A stretch of DNA of 64,000 nucleotides from Candidatus Obscuribacter phosphatis. Its GTDB lineage: Bacteria; Cyanobacteriota; Vampirovibrionia; Obscuribacterales; Obscuribacteraceae. This document shows positions 50,440 through 59,293 of the stretch, piece after piece. Each line of letters opens with the position of its first letter. The stretch's first letter is position 1. The notes under the pieces are model-generated. The model did not search any database, was not told the DNA's origin, and worked only from the letters and a program-made list of their open reading frames with translations. The DNA lies in contig MOYA01000002.1 of assembly GCA_001899315.1 (NCBI GenBank), positions 405,661 through 469,660 of the forward strand, read 5' to 3'. A program made the translations under genes and the position numbers.

Positions 50440-53001
50440 TTAGTTCCTCGGCTTCGCTTGCCTAAATTGGTTCTGTCCGCCGCCCCAGTCGAAGTTCTTT
50501 TTGTCTTGGAACTCAAATTCCGAGGAGGTTCTCTGATACTCTATCTCAGAATTGGTTCTCTGTAAGATTCCGTCGCTCTTGAGAGATCTCGTGCGAGTTC
50601 TGGAGTGATCTGTGGTGGAATCGAAGAGATTCTGGAGACTTATTGAACGGTCGCTCGCGGCGCCCCACTGATTAGAGATGTCTACCTCCCCGGTCTCGGG
50701 ATTGTATCCGCGAACAGTGACAACGTGCCAACCAGGTGTTCCGTCACCGGTTCCGCCGAAAGAGGGGTGGTCTGCATCAATCAGAATTATTGCCGGTAGC
50801 CTGCCTTCCCTTTGCATTTGCTCTAGAGTTCTTCCTAGTTCCTCTGCGGATCGTACATGGCTAAGATTTTCGTTGGGGTCGGCTGAGGGATTGGATATCA
50901 CAGTGCCTGAGTCTCCAGTTAATCTTCTCATTGCTTGAGACATCTCTCCCGAGAAAACGCCAGGAGCTCTGTAGAAGGAACCATCAGGTTTTCTGACTTC
51001 ATTGCCCTGATTATCGTATAGTCTTTCTCCGTTGTCGCCTGGAGAAAGCGGAGTGCCATCTGGATTCATGCTTATTTGTGAGTATGTCTGTGGTGGATTG
51101 CGTCGTTGCAGCATATCGTTGATCAAAACGTTATTCATAATTTGAGTCGCAAAGCTTCGGCTGCCATCGGCTGGAGGACTCAATCTTGACTCCGGCATAG
51201 GCACTAGACTGGCTGGGTCGATGGTTACCACTTTCCCATCAGGAGCCGTCCATTTACCGTCTATTGCAGTTGTTGCCAGCATCTCTGCCGCAATCGACGG
51301 ATTCCTCGAGAACAAGCGCTCTTGCATGGTTGTGGCATTGCAGGTATTGAAGGCGCCTTGATCGATATTGGAGGGATCTTTGGCATGATGCATAAAGTTC
51401 TGAGCCAATAGATTGCGGTCTTGCTGCGAGAGAGTGGCTCTTTCAGCTGTAAGCAGGCGTTCTACCTGCTCAAAGGATCTTCTAATTTCTTCTGAAGAAA
51501 CATCTGTTCGCTGAGCGAATTCTCTTGCGTCTCTCTGGAACTGCTCAAACTCAGGTGAGTTCTCTCCCATGCGCTCTCTGGCTGCATTAAGTGCTGCGTC
51601 CATCGCCTCGGTGGGTGATCTTTCAATACCTTCATTTTCGCGCTGTTCGGTCGCGTCATCCACGCGGGGCTGATCTTGCCGGTCTCCGTCTTGCCGGTTT
51701 CCGTCTTGCCGGTTTCCGTCTTGCCGGTTTCCGTCTTGCCGATCTCCTTCTTGCTCTCTGTCTGCCCTTGACCAGCGTCGCTCTTTGCCGTCGGCGCCTC
51801 TTTCATAGCCCGAGCCGTCTCGGTTTTCTATCCTCACAGAGCCATCGCGACCATGAGTAGTGCGGTTACCGGCTCCGTCCTCGACTATGGCATTGCCTTG
51901 TGCGTCGTGACCGGGTAGCCTTATGACGGCTCCCTCTCTTATCCGCGAGGGGTTTTCAATTCTGTTCAGCCTTGCTATTTCATCTACATGATTCTGAATC
52001 TCTGCGTTGGATGCACCTTGCCCAAGATGTCTCCGGGCGATGTTCCAGAGATTGTCACCTCTCTGCACCGTATAGGTTTCTGGATCTGTTTCGCGGCGAA
52101 TGTCTCTGAAAATTCCCTGATTTCGAGTTGCTTCTTTAATCTGAGCATCAGTGACTGCGCCCTGGTCTTGACTCTCACCTTCTCTCCTAAGACCAGACTG
52201 TTCCTTCTTGCGATCGATTTTCTCTGAACTTTCTTGGCCTTGGGTGCCACTGCGATTGCCTTCTTCTTGCCTTAGTCGCCGATCTTTATCGCTCCGGTCT
52301 ATTTCTCTTCCTTGTGTGGAACCTTCGCCGCTTGAATGATCGGCATTGTCCAGTTTTCGGTTGTTGTTTCCTTGGTTTGTACTTCTCTCTCTCTGAGTAG
52401 ACGAGGTATCCTGTGCATTTCCTTCTGGCAGCATAAGCTGCGTACCGATACGAAGCCTGCGAGGATCTGAGATATTGTTTTGCCTCATAATCTCTTCCGC
52501 ATGCCTTTGGACTTCGGAGTTAGTTGCGTTTTCTCCGAGATGGCGGCGGGCGATTTTCCAAGGAGTATCTCCCTCTTGAACTGTGACACTCGTTGCCTTT
52601 GCAGCATCTGATTGAGGTTGATCTTTCTGCTCTGAGCGGCTTTCTCTAAGATGACCCTTGAATTGCTCTGAACCTTCGGCATCTCTATCAGGGCCTGTGA
52701 GTTTTTGACTATCGGAGGGTTGGGAATCAAGACCCGTAGGGCGAGATCTGTCTGGGGCACTAAATTCTTTGGGGGCGGCGACTGCTGTTCTTGAGCCTTG
52801 GTCGTCTACTTTTTGATCGCCCGAGACAATACTCAGGTCGCCCAACATACCTCTGCTTACCAAGCTTTGCGTTTCTTGTTTTAGGCTCTTTTCAAAGAAG
52901 CTTGATGAGTCACGTTCGGCTAAGTCGACAACAGCAGACAAGTGACCGGGCTTTTTCGCCTCTGCATCGCCGCTGTCTCCGTACTCATGCCTGATACTCA
53001 C
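50440..53001 (-). CDS. double-LysM protein with papain-like cysteine protease domain
   Basis: An 853-residue hydrophilic protein. Two LysM domains bind peptidoglycan: residues ~138-194 (VTVQEGDTPWKIARRHLG) and ~308-365 (YTVQRGDNLWNIARRHLG). Between and after them lie Gln/Asp/Arg-rich linkers, including QDGNR repeats. The C-terminal domain (about 535-800) has a papain-like triad: Cys554 (DQGAFNTCNATT), His759 (TPGWHVVTVRGYN) and Asn777 (DISNQWGAA). It starts at GTG 53001. No signal peptide is visible, so export, if any, is non-classical. The catalytic arrangement matches the one inside the giant protein. Confidence 0.85.
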   Translation of the reverse strand: MSIRHEYGDSGDAEAKKPGHLSAVVDLAERDSSSFFEKSLKQETQSLVSRGMLGDLSIVSGDQKVDDQGSRTAVAAPKEFSAPDRSRPTGLDSQPSDSQKLTGPDRDAEGSEQFKGHLRESRSEQKDQPQSDAAKATSVTVQEGDTPWKIARRHLGENATNSEVQRHAEEIMRQNNISDPRRLRIGTQLMLPEGNAQDTSSTQRERSTNQGNNNRKLDNADHSSGEGSTQGREIDRSDKDRRLRQEEGNRSGTQGQESSEKIDRKKEQSGLRREGESQDQGAVTDAQIKEATRNQGIFRDIRRETDPETYTVQRGDNLWNIARRHLGQGASNAEIQNHVDEIARLNRIENPSRIREGAVIRLPGHDAQGNAIVEDGAGNRTTHGRDGSVRIENRDGSGYERGADGKERRWSRADREQEGDRQDGNRQDGNRQDGNRQDGDRQDQPRVDDATEQRENEGIERSPTEAMDAALNAARERMGENSPEFEQFQRDAREFAQRTDVSSEEIRRSFEQVERLLTAERATLSQQDRNLLAQNFMHHAKDPSNIDQGAFNTCNATTMQERLFSRNPSIAAEMLATTAIDGKWTAPDGKVVTIDPASLVPMPESRLSPPADGSRSFATQIMNNVLINDMLQRRNPPQTYSQISMNPDGTPLSPGDNGERLYDNQGNEVRKPDGSFYRAPGVFSGEMSQAMRRLTGDSGTVISNPSADPNENLSHVRSAEELGRTLEQMQREGRLPAIILIDADHPSFGGTGDGTPGWHVVTVRGYNPETGEVDISNQWGAASDRSISLQNLFDSTTDHSRTRTRSLKSDGILQRTNSEIEYQRTSSEFEFQDKKNFDWGGGQNQFRQAKPRN
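51675..51749. repeat. 15-bp repeat, five copies, in the LysM-protease gene
   Basis: Five units of 15 bp on the pattern CTTGCCGGTTTCCGT (first and last copies differ by one to three bases) encode the GDRQD/GNRQD linker on the minus strand. The linker may vary in length between strains. Confidence 0.85.
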
Positions 53002-53431
53002 GCTTGATTTACCCTGATTGCGCCGAGCTCTTACCTTCGGATTTTAAGCCCACAGGCGACTTGGGGCTGTAGCATTTAGTAGTCGCGATATGGATGCCAT
53101 TTATAAGGTATATGGATTGGTATACCCGCTCTCCGAGCTTTCTAATCCGGCTCCAGCGGTTCGGTCGGTTTGGCAAGTTTGATCAGTTCGGGCAATTCAG
53201 TAAATTTGGCGGCGCTGGAGAGTCGTTCGAGAAGACCGCTGGTTCAAGCTATAGAGGTAGCTCCGTTAGAATTCATGTCTTATCAGATGCATTAAACCCT
53301 TTGCGCGCTGAATTTCCGAGGTACTTCCGGTCCTAGCCAGACCGGCTTTCACCAGACTTGTTAATCATGCAGCCAATGACCGCTTTTAAATTCAAAATAA
53401 TACCTTGTGTTTTCTCCCGTAGATCTTTTCT
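53002..53431. other. 430-nt intergenic region
   Basis: The space lies between the start of the LysM-protease gene and the stop of the downstream-coded receiver-kinase fusion (both minus strand). One 6-bp hairpin CCGGTC/GACCGG sits at 53327-53345. An 80-codon plus-strand frame with a Phe/Gly-rich stretch (53094-53336) lacks a ribosome site and is not credited. No other signal seen. Confidence 0.4.
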
Positions 53432-55024
53432 TCAGCCTGTGGCTGTGCGCTGCGGGCGTAAACCATTGAGAGCACCAAGCATTTGTTCGCTGCTTTGAAA
53501 GCGCTCATCTTTTGACTTGGCTAGGCAAGTGTGAATCACTCTCTCCAAATAGCTTCTTATGTTTTCTGGAATACCCTCTACCTTTAGTGGAGGCGGAGGC
53601 TCACTGGCATGCAGGTTCAAGATTTCGATGAGATTATTTGACACAAAGGGCGGTGCCCCGGTAAGAAGTTCATAGAGAATACAGCCGATACTGTAGATAT
53701 CGCTTCTAAAGTCAACGGGTTCGGCATTGCACTGCTCGGGGCTCATATATGAGGGCGTGCCGATTAAGGCTCCGGTTTGAGTAAGTCTAGCCATGCCATC
53801 TTCGGCTGAGGCCGATTTTGCTAGACCAAAGTCTACGATTTTTACCGCATAGGTGCCATTTTGCTGCGGCAACATCATCACATTGCCTGGCTTTAGATCG
53901 CGGTGGGTGAGCCCTTTTGCGTGGGCGCAGGCTATGCCTTGCAAGATCTGGCATACTACTTCCACCGCTTCTTGCGGGTGCAATTTGTTGTTTTGCTCAA
54001 GCAGTTCGGCCAAGCTGCAACCGTCCAGCAACTCCATCACCAGATATGGTTGCATTTCTTCGGTCATACCCATGTCGTGCAAGATGATAATATTATTGTG
54101 TCTGAGCGAAGCGCAGGCGCGGGCTTCTCGTTCAAAACGGCGCACGTATTCTGGTTGCATACTTAGCTGTGGTGCCAGCACTTTTACTGCCACCATTACA
54201 TTCATATGCACGTGCTTGGCTTTGAATACCGTGCCTGAGGCACCGCCGCCGATGGCTTTGATTATTTCATACTTGCCATCCAGTACCCGCCCCAAAAGCG
54301 GCTCAAGCTCTTCTTCATCGTTTGCTTGCAGACCGGGTGTGGTGGTGCCTAATGAAAGTGATTGTCCACCCGGAATTATTTTGTCTAAGCGCAGTATGCG
54401 TCCATCAGGGTCTAGCTTTTTTGACAGTCGCCTCGCCACTGTTTGAAAACCTTCCGGTGTCATTTCGGCATCGGCGGTCCAGACTTTATTGACTATCTCT
54501 TCTGTTGGCGCCGATATGCTTTCTTCTCGATTTTTGGCTAAATAGGCCAAAAGCTGAAACTCTCGGGTGACCAGTTTTACCGCTTTGCCGCTTTTCATTA
54601 CTTTGGTTGTGTCAAAGTCGATGACGATGTCTCCTAGCGACATTACGTTGCCGATGCTCGTTTGGCTGCGCTTGATCAGGGCTTTAACTCTCATCAAGAG
54701 TTCTTTCACTGCAAAGGGTTTGGTTAAATAGTCGTCGGCGCCCGATTCAAAGCCGGCTTCTTTGTCTTCTACTTGATTGTGGCCGGTGAGCATCAAGACT
54801 GGGCAAGTGCCGCCAAATGCCCTGTAGTCTCTCAAGATTTCAATGCCGCTAAGGCCCGGCAGATCCCAGTCGAGCACCAACATGTCGGCTTGATTTGCCA
54901 AGATGAAATTCTGGGCTTCCAAGCCATTATGAAATGCTTTGACCAGATGTCCGTCGCCCTCCAGTGAAGAGGCGATTACATAAGCTAGACTCTGGTCGTC
55001 TTCAACAATAACGATGCGTGCCAT
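53432..55024 (-). CDS. response regulator-wHTH-Ser/Thr kinase fusion (second copy)
   Basis: A 530-residue paralog of the fusion at 30186-31751. Receiver: IVIVEDDQSL, phospho-Asp52 in LVLDWDLPG, YLTKPF. OmpR-like winged helix at ~125-225 (VKLVTREFQLLAYLAKN). Hanks kinase ~255-515 with IGGGASGTVFKA, VAVKVL, HRDLKPGN, VDFGLAKSA and PSYMSPEQC, all looking active. ATG 55024 gives the family start MARIVIVEDD; the frame is open 67 codons further without similarity. It is divergent from two overlapping histidine-kinase-like genes 145 nt away, which suggests it is their output. Confidence 0.93.
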   Translation of the reverse strand: MARIVIVEDDQSLAYVIASSLEGDGHLVKAFHNGLEAQNFILANQADMLVLDWDLPGLSGIEILRDYRAFGGTCPVLMLTGHNQVEDKEAGFESGADDYLTKPFAVKELLMRVKALIKRSQTSIGNVMSLGDIVIDFDTTKVMKSGKAVKLVTREFQLLAYLAKNREESISAPTEEIVNKVWTADAEMTPEGFQTVARRLSKKLDPDGRILRLDKIIPGGQSLSLGTTTPGLQANDEEELEPLLGRVLDGKYEIIKAIGGGASGTVFKAKHVHMNVMVAVKVLAPQLSMQPEYVRRFEREARACASLRHNNIIILHDMGMTEEMQPYLVMELLDGCSLAELLEQNNKLHPQEAVEVVCQILQGIACAHAKGLTHRDLKPGNVMMLPQQNGTYAVKIVDFGLAKSASAEDGMARLTQTGALIGTPSYMSPEQCNAEPVDFRSDIYSIGCILYELLTGAPPFVSNNLIEILNLHASEPPPPLKVEGIPENIRSYLERVIHTCLAKSKDERFQSSEQMLGALNGLRPQRTATG

Positions 55025-55168
55025 TCGGCTTCTCTCGGCTACTCTTGTTTTTCCTGAGGTCTCTTGGCTACTTTGCCATTCTATTTGCTGCCTAATAAGT
55101 AGTACCCGGTTGAGGGCTGTATTATACTTCCCGAGGGCACGGCTAGAGCAGTATTTTGGGGCGATTTC

Positions 55169-57010
55169 TTGGCAAAGGCGGCGGCTGGTACAGGTTCCTC
55201 GGGCGTTAGGTGGGGCATAAGCCAACAGGGGTTAGCGCTCGTCCTTTTGCTTTTGCTTGGACAGCTGGCAATCGGTGCTGGTCTTTTGTGGTTGCTTGGG
55301 CAGGCCGAAGCAGCCGCCGACCGCATGGAGCGGGCGCGCAAGGTGAGCGCTACCGCCGATAGTCTAATGCTGACAGTCTATTACACCGGCGATGGGCTAG
55401 GTCGTCTGGCAAAGGCTTTGCAAGGGCAGGGTGAGAGTTCCAGTCAGAGCAGTCATAGGCAGGCAATAGAACAGGTGCACTTTCTCAAAGATGAGATGCC
55501 CGATAATCAGGCAGCCATCGCCTTGCTGAACAGTATCGAGCGCAACATCAATGTCTGTTTGCCGGTGATGGACAAGATCGAAAGTCTGCAGAACAGTTTA
55601 GAAGATGAGCGCTCTCTGCAGGAATGGCGTGACCGCAGAGCGCAGATACAACCAAATGTGAAAGAGTTGGTCAGAGACGTCTCTGCCCTTTTGCATTTAT
55701 GCCGCAACCTCGATAGCAGCTCGCCGCTTGAAGCCCAGGTCAATAGAGAGACCACACTGAAGGTTCTCTATCTTACTCTCGCCTTGAATGTCTTGGCGAT
55801 ACTGGCGGCTTTTGCCTTATTTACCTGGCGAATTACCAGGCGCATGAGCACAATGCGAGATAACTTTGAAAGATTTAGAGAGCATCGTGCTTTGCTGCCA
55901 CCCGTAGGCGGGTCTGACGAACTTGCCTATCTTGATGAAGTATTTAGAGATGCAGCCCGCAAGCTTGATAGAGAGCGGCGCCTCAATAAAAGCAGCGAAG
56001 AGCGCATGCGTCTTTTGGTGGAGAGTCTGCCAACCGGTATTGTTGTTCTGGATGATAAGAGTCGAATTGAATTTGTCAATGAGCAAGTGGAGCGAGACTT
56101 CTCACAGAAGGCTCATCATATGGTGGGAAAACCGCTGCGAGACTTTGTCTCAGGTGAGAGCGCTGCTAAGACTGTCGGTACTTTTGGCAAGCTTTACCAA
56201 GGGCAGGCCCGTGATGGCCAGTTTCCACTGGACGGACGCGAGATTGCCCTTGTGAGCGGCGGGCAGCGCAAGAGTATGTTCGTTTTGCAAAATCTAAGCG
56301 AGCGATTCGCTCTAGAGCGAGAGCGCGAACAGTTCGTCTCTATGGTGCGTCAGCAGTTGAGAGAGCCGCTCAAAGGCATTTCCGATTTTCTGGCAAAGCT
56401 CTCGGTGGGGCGTTTGGGTGTGATTAGCCCCAAGGCTTATAAGTCTTGTCGGCAGATGGAGATGAATATTGATCGTCTCTTGACTCTCTTGAATGATCTT
56501 TTTGATCTAGACAAACTTGAGACCGGGAAAGTAGATGTGGAGCCATGCTTGACTCCTCTTAACTTGATTTTGGAGCGGACCTTTAACGCTCTTTCTATGT
56601 TTGCTGAAAAGTATAAGGTGAAATTAGAAGTGCCGCCCAGTCAGTTGAGTGTCTATGCTGACGCCAATCGTATTGTGCAGGTGCTTGTAAATCTTGCCAG
56701 CAATGCCGTCAAGTTTTCTGAGAAAGGTGGTGTTGTTACTATCGCCACCAGACTTGGTAATGACTGTGTCGAGATTGCTGTGATTGACCGGGGTCGCGGT
56801 ATTCCAAAAGAAAAGTTGGATTTGATCTTTGAGCCATATAAGCAAGTCGAAGAAGGCGACGCCAAAGCTAAAGGCGGCACTGGTCTTGGCTTGGCTATTT
56901 GTAAGGCGATTATTGAAGGGCACAACGGTGCAATCGGAGTGGAGAGCGAAGAAGGCAAAGGCAGTTTGTTCTGGATTCGTTTGCCTTTACGGGAGGGGCA
57001 AGGTGTCTGA
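55169..57010 (+). CDS. sensor histidine-kinase-like protein lacking the phospho-accepting His
   Basis: A 613-residue membrane sensor. TM1 ~23-45, a ~150-residue helical extracytoplasmic region, TM2 ~197-218, a HAMP-like/coiled segment, PAS (~285-380), then HisKA and HATPase. The H-box reads FVSMVRQQLREPLKG: Gln395 stands where His is required and the following acidic residue is also Gln. The ATP-binding domain is intact: NLASNAVKF (N box), DRGRGIP (G1), KGGTGLGLAI (G2). It should bind ATP but cannot autophosphorylate at the usual site. TTG 55169 is the likeliest start. It overlaps the next kinase gene by 8 nt. Confidence 0.9.
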   Translation: MAKAAAGTGSSGVRWGISQQGLALVLLLLLGQLAIGAGLLWLLGQAEAAADRMERARKVSATADSLMLTVYYTGDGLGRLAKALQGQGESSSQSSHRQAIEQVHFLKDEMPDNQAAIALLNSIERNINVCLPVMDKIESLQNSLEDERSLQEWRDRRAQIQPNVKELVRDVSALLHLCRNLDSSSPLEAQVNRETTLKVLYLTLALNVLAILAAFALFTWRITRRMSTMRDNFERFREHRALLPPVGGSDELAYLDEVFRDAARKLDRERRLNKSSEERMRLLVESLPTGIVVLDDKSRIEFVNEQVERDFSQKAHHMVGKPLRDFVSGESAAKTVGTFGKLYQGQARDGQFPLDGREIALVSGGQRKSMFVLQNLSERFALEREREQFVSMVRQQLREPLKGISDFLAKLSVGRLGVISPKAYKSCRQMEMNIDRLLTLLNDLFDLDKLETGKVDVEPCLTPLNLILERTFNALSMFAEKYKVKLEVPPSQLSVYADANRIVQVLVNLASNAVKFSEKGGVVTIATRLGNDCVEIAVIDRGRGIPKEKLDLIFEPYKQVEEGDAKAKGGTGLGLAICKAIIEGHNGAIGVESEEGKGSLFWIRLPLREGQGV

Positions 57011-58874
57011 CGGTAGCCGCTCCAGTGGCGTTGATGCTTTGTTTTCGCCCAAGCTCTTTGCGAAGAGCTTAATGGTTGCCATCTTTATCTTATTGCTTGA
57101 GTCTCTTTTCTTTGCCTGGCAGATTTATCTTGTTAAAGAAGCTGAGGCTGAGGCTAAGAGACAGGAAAGGGTGCGCAACATCATAGTCGGCGCCCATAGT
57201 CTGATGCAAAATCTCTATGCTGCAGGCGACGGCGTGGCCAAATATGGAATCAAGCATCAGGCTATTGAACTTGCCCGTTATGAAGAAGCGAAAGGTAAGA
57301 TTCCGCAGTTGCTTGCTGCTGTAAAGGCTGTCTTAGTAGATCAGCCTAAGCAGGCTGTTTTGTTCAACGAAATTGAAATGCAAGTAAACAAAGGAATGGA
57401 GCGCATCGCCGAGTATAGAAAAATTATCGATGTGGAAGAGCCTGAGGCCGCAGCGAAGATTGGTTTGGAACATCAGGCTCGCATGCAAGGTCTGCTTGAG
57501 GGACTGGTAAAAGATTTGATGGAGTTTCTTGAGCAGGAAAAGGCTCTTGAAAGTAGAAGCCCGGCTGTTCTCAAGGCGAGGCGAGATGAAAGCCGGTTAT
57601 TGCTTTTCTCTGGGCTCGCTGGCAATATTTTACTAGCCCTCTTGGTGGTTTATCTCTTTACCGGCAATATAAGCAATCGGCTCAAACTACTGGTGGAGAA
57701 TTCCGAGCTTTTGCAAGATGGCCATGCTCTCAATACTCTGATGGAAGGGCGAGATGAAATCGCCGAGTTAGATCAAGGTATGCATGAAATGGCTGAGAGC
57801 CTGCGCTACGAAGAGCGAATGGTGCGTGAAGCGGAGGAAGAGTTTCGCACCATTATTGAGCAACTACCGGTGGGGCTATTGATAATTTCGGCTGCAGGCG
57901 GAAAGTCTGCTTATGTGATTGATTATGCCAATGAACAGGCTGAGTATATATTTGATGTTCAAGGTGAGTTTATAGCCAAGAGAAATAAGGAGAATGGTTT
58001 AGTCGGTAAGCAGTTTTTAGAGCTCTTTACCGAGGAGAATGTCGGCGCTCTAGACTTTTCTGAATTGTCTAGGAAAGAGCGCGTTTTGCTCAAAGCTAAG
58101 ACTATGGGGGAACCGGCTAGAACAATTAGTCTTGAGCTTGGCTTGGTCTCACTCAAGATACGCGAACGTGATTGTTATTTGGCAATTGTGGTTGATGTTA
58201 GCGAACGAATAGATTTGGAAAATATGAAGAAGGCCTTTGTCGCTATGGTCAGTCATGATCTGCGCACACCGCTTACTTCGGTAGTCGGCTTTTTGCAGCT
58301 TCTGCCTGCCGGTGTTTATGGACCGGTGGAAGAGCGGGTGGTGTCGGAAGCCAAAAGATCAGAGGCAAAAGCAGATCTTTTGATTGGACTAATAAACGAT
58401 CTGCTCGACCTTGAGAAACTGAAGGCGGGGCATCTTGAGATGCATCGCGCCGAAGTCAGTCTGGAGGACTGTCTTGATAATGTAATCGATAATCTCTCGG
58501 AACTTTGCGAAGAGCGCAAGGTCAATATTGTTTTTGAAGGTTGCCGTGCCACCGTTATTGGTGATAGCGATCGTTTGGTGCAGGCTTTGGGAAAATTAGT
58601 CGGCTGCTTTGTCAGGCTTGTTAAGCATGGTCAGATTACTTTATTGGTGCAACAGGGTGCCGCTGTTTCAGTGAGACTGCTTGCCCCCGAGAAGCTTTTT
58701 CCGCCATCTATATGTGATCTCTTTTTTGAACCTTTTCAAAAAATTGATGAACACAAGGTTGTACCTCCAGGGCTGGGTTTGGCTCTGGCTCGTGCCCTCT
58801 TAGAAGCAAACTCTGCTTCAGCGGTGGTGCGAGTAGATCGCTCCGCCACTGAACTGCTTGTTCAGTTCAATTGA
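57003..58874 (+). CDS. sensor histidine-kinase-like protein with intact His box but decayed ATPase domain
   Basis: A 623-residue sensor with the same plan as its upstream neighbour: TM1 ~20-40, ~150-residue periplasmic helices, TM2 ~196-218, PAS-like (~280-385), HisKA and a C-terminal domain. The H-box is perfect (FVAMVSHDLRTPLTSV, His418). In the C-terminal domain the N box is replaced by KLVGCFVRL, the G1 Asp-Gly motif is gone (APEKLFPPS), and G2 reads PPGLGLALA. ATP binding is therefore doubtful. GTG 57003 with GGGAGGGG is preferred over the earlier open frame, which overlaps the first kinase. The pair look like two halves of one function. Confidence 0.9.
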   Translation: MSDGSRSSGVDALFSPKLFAKSLMVAIFILLLESLFFAWQIYLVKEAEAEAKRQERVRNIIVGAHSLMQNLYAAGDGVAKYGIKHQAIELARYEEAKGKIPQLLAAVKAVLVDQPKQAVLFNEIEMQVNKGMERIAEYRKIIDVEEPEAAAKIGLEHQARMQGLLEGLVKDLMEFLEQEKALESRSPAVLKARRDESRLLLFSGLAGNILLALLVVYLFTGNISNRLKLLVENSELLQDGHALNTLMEGRDEIAELDQGMHEMAESLRYEERMVREAEEEFRTIIEQLPVGLLIISAAGGKSAYVIDYANEQAEYIFDVQGEFIAKRNKENGLVGKQFLELFTEENVGALDFSELSRKERVLLKAKTMGEPARTISLELGLVSLKIRERDCYLAIVVDVSERIDLENMKKAFVAMVSHDLRTPLTSVVGFLQLLPAGVYGPVEERVVSEAKRSEAKADLLIGLINDLLDLEKLKAGHLEMHRAEVSLEDCLDNVIDNLSELCEERKVNIVFEGCRATVIGDSDRLVQALGKLVGCFVRLVKHGQITLLVQQGAAVSVRLLAPEKLFPPSICDLFFEPFQKIDEHKVVPPGLGLALARALLEANSASAVVRVDRSATELLVQFN

Positions 58875-58915
58875 AGCTAATTAGAGACTAAAGGCGACGC
58901 TGTTTTGCTTAGTCG

Positions 58916-59272
58916 TTATTGTTCATTGCCTAGAACATCGCGCATGATTGAGCGATAACGGGCCAGATTCTCGCCATAGTCGTCCGACGATCCGCCCATC
59001 TGAATGATGCCGCCGCTCACTCGGTCCACTACTTGTTTTTTCGAGCCGGTGGAGGCGCTGCTTACTTCGCTGCTTTTCTGTCCGCCTTGCAATTCACTCA
59101 ATTGCTCTTCGGTAATCCAGCGTCTGGCTAGCAAGACTTCTTCGATACTCATGCCTGTGTTTTCGCTGTCGCGCTTGACTAAGTCGGCTTGAGCTTGCGA
59201 GATAAAAGAACGAGCCAGGACCGCCTGTAAAAGGTCTGATCCTGGCTCAGAATCTGATTTTTCTTCAGTCAA
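58916..59272 (-). CDS. small MshEN-like (type II secretion ATPase N-domain-like) protein
   Basis: A 118-residue protein. Residues ~13-62 follow the MshEN/GspE-N pattern: helix, 'F-I-S-Q-A-Q' turn, TGMSIEEVLLARRWITEEQL. In full-length ATPases that domain can bind c-di-GMP, but the protein here stops after a Ser/Gly-rich tail with no ATPase. The closing segment ENLARYRSIMRDVLGNE is helical. It lies 21 nt after khpA on the same strand, and convergent with the second kinase gene. Role unknown; a small c-di-GMP-responsive adaptor is speculative. Confidence 0.65.
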   Translation of the reverse strand: MTEEKSDSEPGSDLLQAVLARSFISQAQADLVKRDSENTGMSIEEVLLARRWITEEQLSELQGGQKSSEVSSASTGSKKQVVDRVSGGIIQMGGSSDDYGENLARYRSIMRDVLGNEQ

Positions 59273-59293
59273 CTCGCAGAACTCCTAATTGGC

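Noticed and set aside
53094..53336. 80-codon plus-strand ORF with Phe/Gly/Arg repeats
   Set aside because: No ribosome site, no promoter and an unlikely composition at both ends; not enough support.
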